17,500 nucleotides of DNA from Zygnema cylindricum (Eukaryota; Streptophyta; Zygnematophyceae; Zygnematales; Zygnemataceae), in the NCBI GenBank assembly GCA_037447655.1, contig JBBHKE010001632.1:254699-272198 (forward strand). Reading direction: 5' to 3'. The notes below the pieces were generated by a model. The model did not search any database, was not told the DNA's origin, and saw only the letters and a program-made list of their open reading frames with translations. This document shows positions 16,101 through 17,500 of the stretch, in pieces. A program made the position numbers and the translations under genes. How positions within the stretch are numbered: position 1 is the stretch's first letter; the number at the start of each line of letters is the position of its first letter.

Positions 16101-17500
16101 CCCTTCCCTAACCCCCCCCTGGTCGATAATAAGGCATATATAAATATAAGTATATATATACATATATATTTATTATTATTTATTATGTTATTTATTTATT
16201 CCTCTCCTTCTCCCTCTCTCCTACCTCTCCCTCTCGTTGTCCCTCTCCCTCCCCCTCTTTCTCTGAAAATATTCCTAAAATTAAATAAAAAAAGTAGAGA
16301 ATTCTGAACACGGCAAAAAAACAAAAAATAAACAAAAATAAAAATTAAATTAAATAAAAAATTAAAAAAATAAAAATAAAATTACAAAAATAATATGAGA
16401 GTGCAGTTGAAAGTAAAGCACATAGTTTTAAAGAAAATTTATGAAAAAAAAAATAGTGTGAATTGTCAATAATGATCGAAAAGTAAAACTAATATTTATA
16501 AGGGTTTGAAAAAAAATCATATCAACTTTTTTTTTCTTTTTTAATTTTTTTTTTTGTATTTAATTTTTCTTTATTATTATTTCACTTATTTAATTATTTT
16601 ATTTATTTATTATTTTTTTTTTTTTCAGGTTGATGGAATGGATTCGGTTCGAAAAGTCGCGGAAACTTATGGACCGAATTTACAAGCTTTTGCGTATACT
16701 TTTCCGTTTTTATTTTACGAGGGTTTTGCGGTTATTTTGTGGGATACTTTAAAGGAAGTGATAATTGCAGGCTCCGTTATTTTCGTCATTTTGCTCCTCC
16801 TTCTCGCCGACGTGGTTTCTGCGTAAGTTTTTTTTTTTTCTCTTCTCTTTTTTTTTCTTCTTTTTCTTTCGGCGTTCTGCGTTTTCTTTTTTTTGTGCAT
16901 TTCTGCATTTATTCTTTTAAGCGTCCATCAGATTTAAAGGAAGTCTTTCCCATTAAAATTTGAAAGAGTTTTCTTTTCTGTTTTTCCTATTTTTCCCTGT
17001 TTTTTAATGTTTTTTTTTTATCCGAGAATTTTGTAAGCTTTTTTTTTCCTTTTTTTTTCTTTCTCTGTTTCCTTTTCCTCTTCTTCTCGTCGTTCTTTTA
17101 GTTTCCTCTCATTCTTTCCAACTTTTTTTTTCCCACCTTTTTGTCCCTCTTTTTTCCTCCTTTTGTTTCCTCTTTTCTCCTCTTTTCTCCCTTTTCCCTC
17201 TATTTTTTTTTCTGTTTTCTTTTACAGAGTTTTAGTGGGATTGATGGTCGTTTTTATCGATGTCGAGTTAATCGGGTACATTTATTGGTCCGGCTTATAT
17301 TTCAATTCTGTAACTTCGATAAATATGCTTTTAGCTATCGGAATTGCCGTCGATTATTCGGCTTTTACTGCTTTTTCCTTTTTGACGAGAATTGGAACTC
17401 GGAATGAAAGAGCTCACGGAGCTCTCGCTAATTTTGGAGTGGCGGTTTTTAACGGCGGTTTTACCATGTTTCTCGCAATTCTTCCCGCGGCCGGAGCTCA
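11192..17500 (+). CDS. Patched/NPC1-like multispanning transporter (sterol-sensing domain, RND superfamily), 3' end beyond window
   Basis: Exons: 11192-11443, 12499-12696, 12953-13050, 13479-13713, 14476-14618, 14932-15160, 15528-15812, 16629-16822, 17228-17500. All joins keep phase and give 635 residues so far. Seen: TM1 about 43-60, TM2-6 (sterol-sensing-type bundle) about 177-335, TM7 about 393-413, TM8 about 524-544, TM9 about 545-565, TM10 about 571-595, TM11 beginning near 612. GTDD (248-251) in TM4 and GIAVD (583-587) in TM10 are the acidic pair used for cation coupling in RND proteins. FLFYEGFAVI (508-517) before TM8 is typical of the family. Known relatives move sterols or other lipids in membranes. 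Odd: both luminal loops lack their usual central parts, and TM10 has Phe where relatives often have His. Confidence 0.88.
11444..12498 (+). other. Patched-like intron 1
   Basis: At 1055 bases this is the longest intron of the gene. It has a CTCCCT tract (about 11473-11547), a GC-rich stretch with open frames on both strands (11600-11966), then AT-rich sequence. The expected central part of luminal loop 1 should be coded in this interval, but I could not find matching sequence in any sense frame. Confidence 0.6.
12499..12696 (+). CDS. Patched-like exon 2: end of luminal loop 1
   Basis: This exon encodes residues 85-150, from DRLGRPLPASLIMGGITEDN through ..VKAFQLIYRLQNNKK to ..WQKAAVPAVRK. The order G-R-P/LGG-I / S-x-KAF-x-x-x-Y-x-L / W matches the part of loop 1 just before TM2 in protist relatives. 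Acceptor is GTGGCAG and donor AAG|GTGAGT, phase 0 at both ends. GC content is about 43%. Confidence 0.85.
12953..13050 (+). CDS. Patched-like exon 3: approach to and start of TM2
   Basis: This exon encodes residues 151-182 and two bases of Gly183: FVSTLDIFYNSEYARNDEAN...GDVSLLVIG. The short acidic stretch followed by D-x-SLL-I-GY is the normal lead into TM2. Acceptor GGTGCAG, donor GG|GTAAGT, ending in phase 2. Confidence 0.85.
13051..13478 (+). other. Patched-like intron 3 with a CT microsatellite and decoy acceptors
   Basis: The 428-base intron has about 27 CT dinucleotides at 13071-13124. It also has a CAG|ATATGTA decoy at 13230-13239 that repeats the first bases of the true exon 4, and another exon-4-like stretch after TTCAG at 13310-13314. 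Confidence 0.75.
13071..13124 (+). repeat. (CT)n microsatellite
   Basis: About 27 uninterrupted TC dinucleotides on the sense strand, followed by more C/T-rich sequence to about 13155. It is highly prone to length change. Confidence 0.95.
13479..13713 (+). CDS. Patched-like exon 4: TM2-TM4 with GTDD
   Basis: Exon 4 completes Gly183 and runs to residue 261. It covers the rest of TM2, the PVESRAIMAL linker (family pattern: v-x-S-R), TM3, and TM4 ending LLLLGLGTDDMLVTMAAHEE. The two Asp in GTDD occupy the conserved ion-relay position. Acceptor CTTCGCAG, donor GAG|GTATAT. Confidence 0.92.
13714..14475 (+). other. Patched-like intron 4
   Basis: A 762-base intron. It begins T/G-rich with a perfect 26-base tandem duplication (13861-13912) and ends with about 250 bases of C/T repeats before TTTCCCTCAG. 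From 14077 on it is open in the same frame as exon 5, which is unsurprising for the pyrimidine tract because stop codons need purines. The 14077-14226 part has a more ordinary composition. Confidence 0.75.
13861..13912. repeat. 26-base perfect tandem duplication in intron 4
   Basis: A 26-base T/G-rich unit beginning gttgttttgtcg at 13861 repeats exactly at 13887. Further degenerate TTTGGTC..TTTTTGTC units follow to about 13980. Confidence 0.9.
14476..14618 (+). CDS. Patched-like exon 5: TM4-TM5 loop and TM5
   Basis: Exon 5 encodes residues 262-308 and two bases of Arg309. TGLEMPDASVVERVVATVSR is an amphipathic cytosolic helix, and GVVVASLTTLVAFCTGASS is TM5, followed by TLPALR. The order ERV..., SLT...AF..G..S.LPALR is characteristic of the family. 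Donor AG|GTATTT; a second copy of this exon end lies 101 bases downstream. Confidence 0.92.
14594..14793. repeat. ~100-base tandem duplication spanning the exon 5 donor
   Basis: The stretch from CAAGCTCC through the exon end GCATTGAG|GTATTTT and on to TCTGCATAAAAAA..GCTGC (14594-14691) recurs at 14692-14793 with small changes. The intron thus contains a second, unused copy of the exon 5 tail and its splice donor (GT at 14720). Confidence 0.9.
14657..14931. repeat. TTTCTGCATAAAAAATGC repeat family filling intron 5
   Basis: Five related units lie near 14657, 14759, 14824, 14868 and 14912. Each has GCATAAAAAATGC or a variant, able to form a 4-bp stem. The last variant, TTTCTGCGTAAAATTGCAG, supplies the actual splice acceptor of exon 6. 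Confidence 0.8.
14932..15160 (+). CDS. Patched-like exon 6: TM6 and cytosolic linker
   Basis: Exon 6 completes Arg309 and runs to residue 385. TM6 is at about 312-332 (MIYAAVGVVLVVFFQSTFYV), followed by LDLRRQRANKLD and a Cys-containing cytosolic linker (CCVKSKSGPSDGCCG). The R/K-rich sequence after TM6 and the linker Cys residues fit relatives. Acceptor AAATTGCAG, donor CGA|GTGAGT. Confidence 0.9.
15161..15527 (+). other. Patched-like intron 6 with a CTC trinucleotide tract
   Basis: This 367-base intron contains a (CTC)n run from about 15423 to 15489, broken once near 15441-15444, plus further C/T-rich sequence up to the acceptor CTCTTTCAG. Confidence 0.8.
15423..15489 (+). repeat. (CTC)n microsatellite
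   Basis: About 20 CTC/CCT trinucleotides on the sense strand, interrupted once by CGTT. It lies about 40 bases before the exon 7 acceptor. Confidence 0.95.
15528..15812 (+). CDS. Patched-like exon 7: TM7 and beginning of luminal loop 2
   Basis: This exon encodes residues 386-480: the ILNPFGKVAVLGIT entry to TM7, then GALKVTQNFNDDWFVPKGSW, then EFSGTGAIPFSVYT, ending ..ELLALSVNLQ. The F-x-x-DWFVP and G-x-x-x-x-VYT patterns are typical of the start of loop 2. The apparent donor is CAG|GCGAGT (GC type); only this position keeps phase with exon 8. Confidence 0.85.
15789..15901. repeat. Exon-7 end duplicated into intron 7
   Basis: TTGGCACTTAGTGTC occurs in the exon at 15789-15803 and exactly again in the intron at 15887-15901 (98 bases apart). 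The similarity continues loosely for about ten more bases (AATCTCC against TAATTTCC). Confidence 0.85.
15813..16628 (+). other. Patched-like intron 7 (GC-AG), repeat-packed
   Basis: An 816-base intron. It carries a copy of the exon 7 end (TTGGCACTTAGTGTC at 15887-15901), GAGAGG purine tracts (15843-15866 and 15920-15955), a C-rich stretch (16097-16122), AT repeats (16137-16198), a C/T tract (16201-16264), an A-rich stretch (16285-16400) and a T-rich stretch before the acceptor. The middle of luminal loop 2 is expected here, but I find no matching coding sequence. Confidence 0.65.
16629..16822 (+). CDS. Patched-like exon 8: end of luminal loop 2 and TM8
   Basis: This exon encodes residues 481-544 and two bases of Ala545: VDGMDSVRKVAETYGPNLQA, then FAYTFPFLFYEGFAVI and TM8 (VIIAGSVIFVILLLLLADVV). 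FLFYEGFAVI is one of the clearest signatures of the family. Acceptor TTTTTCAG after a long T tract, donor GC|GTAAGT. Confidence 0.92.
16823..17227 (+). other. Patched-like intron 8
   Basis: A 405-base intron, GTAAGT...TTTTACAG, almost wholly T- and C/T-rich over its last 200 bases. No coding signal is visible. Confidence 0.85.
17228..17500 (+). CDS. Patched-like exon 9 (partial): TM9-TM11
   Basis: Exon 9 completes Ala545 and runs off the window at residue 635. It holds TM9 (VLVGLMVVFIDVELIGYIYW), YFNSVTSINMLLAIGIAVDY in TM10, a cytosolic loop (TRIGTRNERAHGALANFG) and the start of TM11 (FNGGFTMFLAILP). The Asp in GIAVD is the conserved TM10 acidic residue. The two positions after VDYSA and TA that are usually His in related proteins are Phe here (591 and 594). 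Confidence 0.92.

Noticed and set aside
1-17500. CRISPR arrays, bacterial operons, rRNA genes
   Set aside because: The introns, LINE and gene structure show eukaryotic DNA; the repeats present are microsatellites and tandem duplications without unique spacers, and no rRNA-like conserved blocks are visible.

Overview
The window is nuclear DNA from a eukaryote, most likely a protist or microalga. The genes are split by GT-AG introns (and one apparent GC-AG intron). Intergenic DNA is AT-rich and full of simple repeats. There is a decayed LINE. One of the two genes belongs to the Patched/NPC1-like (sterol-sensing-domain, RND superfamily) group of proteins, which is expanded in algae and other protists. 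I cannot fix the phylum from the sequence alone.

Layout. 1-3380: AT-rich non-coding DNA with small tandem repeats, inverted repeats and a tRNA-like A-box/B-box pair on the minus strand. 3455-7043 (+): a two-exon gene for a predicted 885-residue, very charged protein. It has an N-terminal coiled coil, a long Gly-Glu repeat encoded by an almost pure GGGGAG/GGGAGA tract, many acidic and basic patches, and a non-repetitive C-terminal domain completed only when the 931-base intron is removed. I do not recognise its family. 7044-7654: 3' flank with purine-rich, then AT-rich sequence. 7655-8482 (-): 5'-truncated remnant of a non-LTR retrotransposon, with the end of its reverse-transcriptase ORF and a 3' untranslated tail. 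8483-11164: non-coding DNA with degenerate repeats, a cluster of alternative hairpins and one weak minus-strand ORF. 11192-17500 (+): the first nine exons I can recognise of a Patched/NPC1-like transporter gene that runs off the right edge.

The two genes show no obvious functional link. The multispanning membrane protein keeps the paired acidic residues of the RND proton/cation-relay type in TM4 (GTDD) and TM10 (GxxxD). The charged protein looks nuclear by composition only.

Points most worth a second look: (i) both luminal loops of the Patched-like protein lack their usual central parts, and the two gaps fall exactly at the two longest introns; (ii) three introns of that gene carry imperfect copies of the edges of adjacent exons, including a duplicated splice donor and a decoy splice acceptor; (iii) the first exon is about 67% GC against 43% in the next; (iv) polypurine/polypyrimidine tracts are everywhere, usually pyrimidine on the sense strand of introns but purine on the sense strand of the coiled-coil gene's exon.
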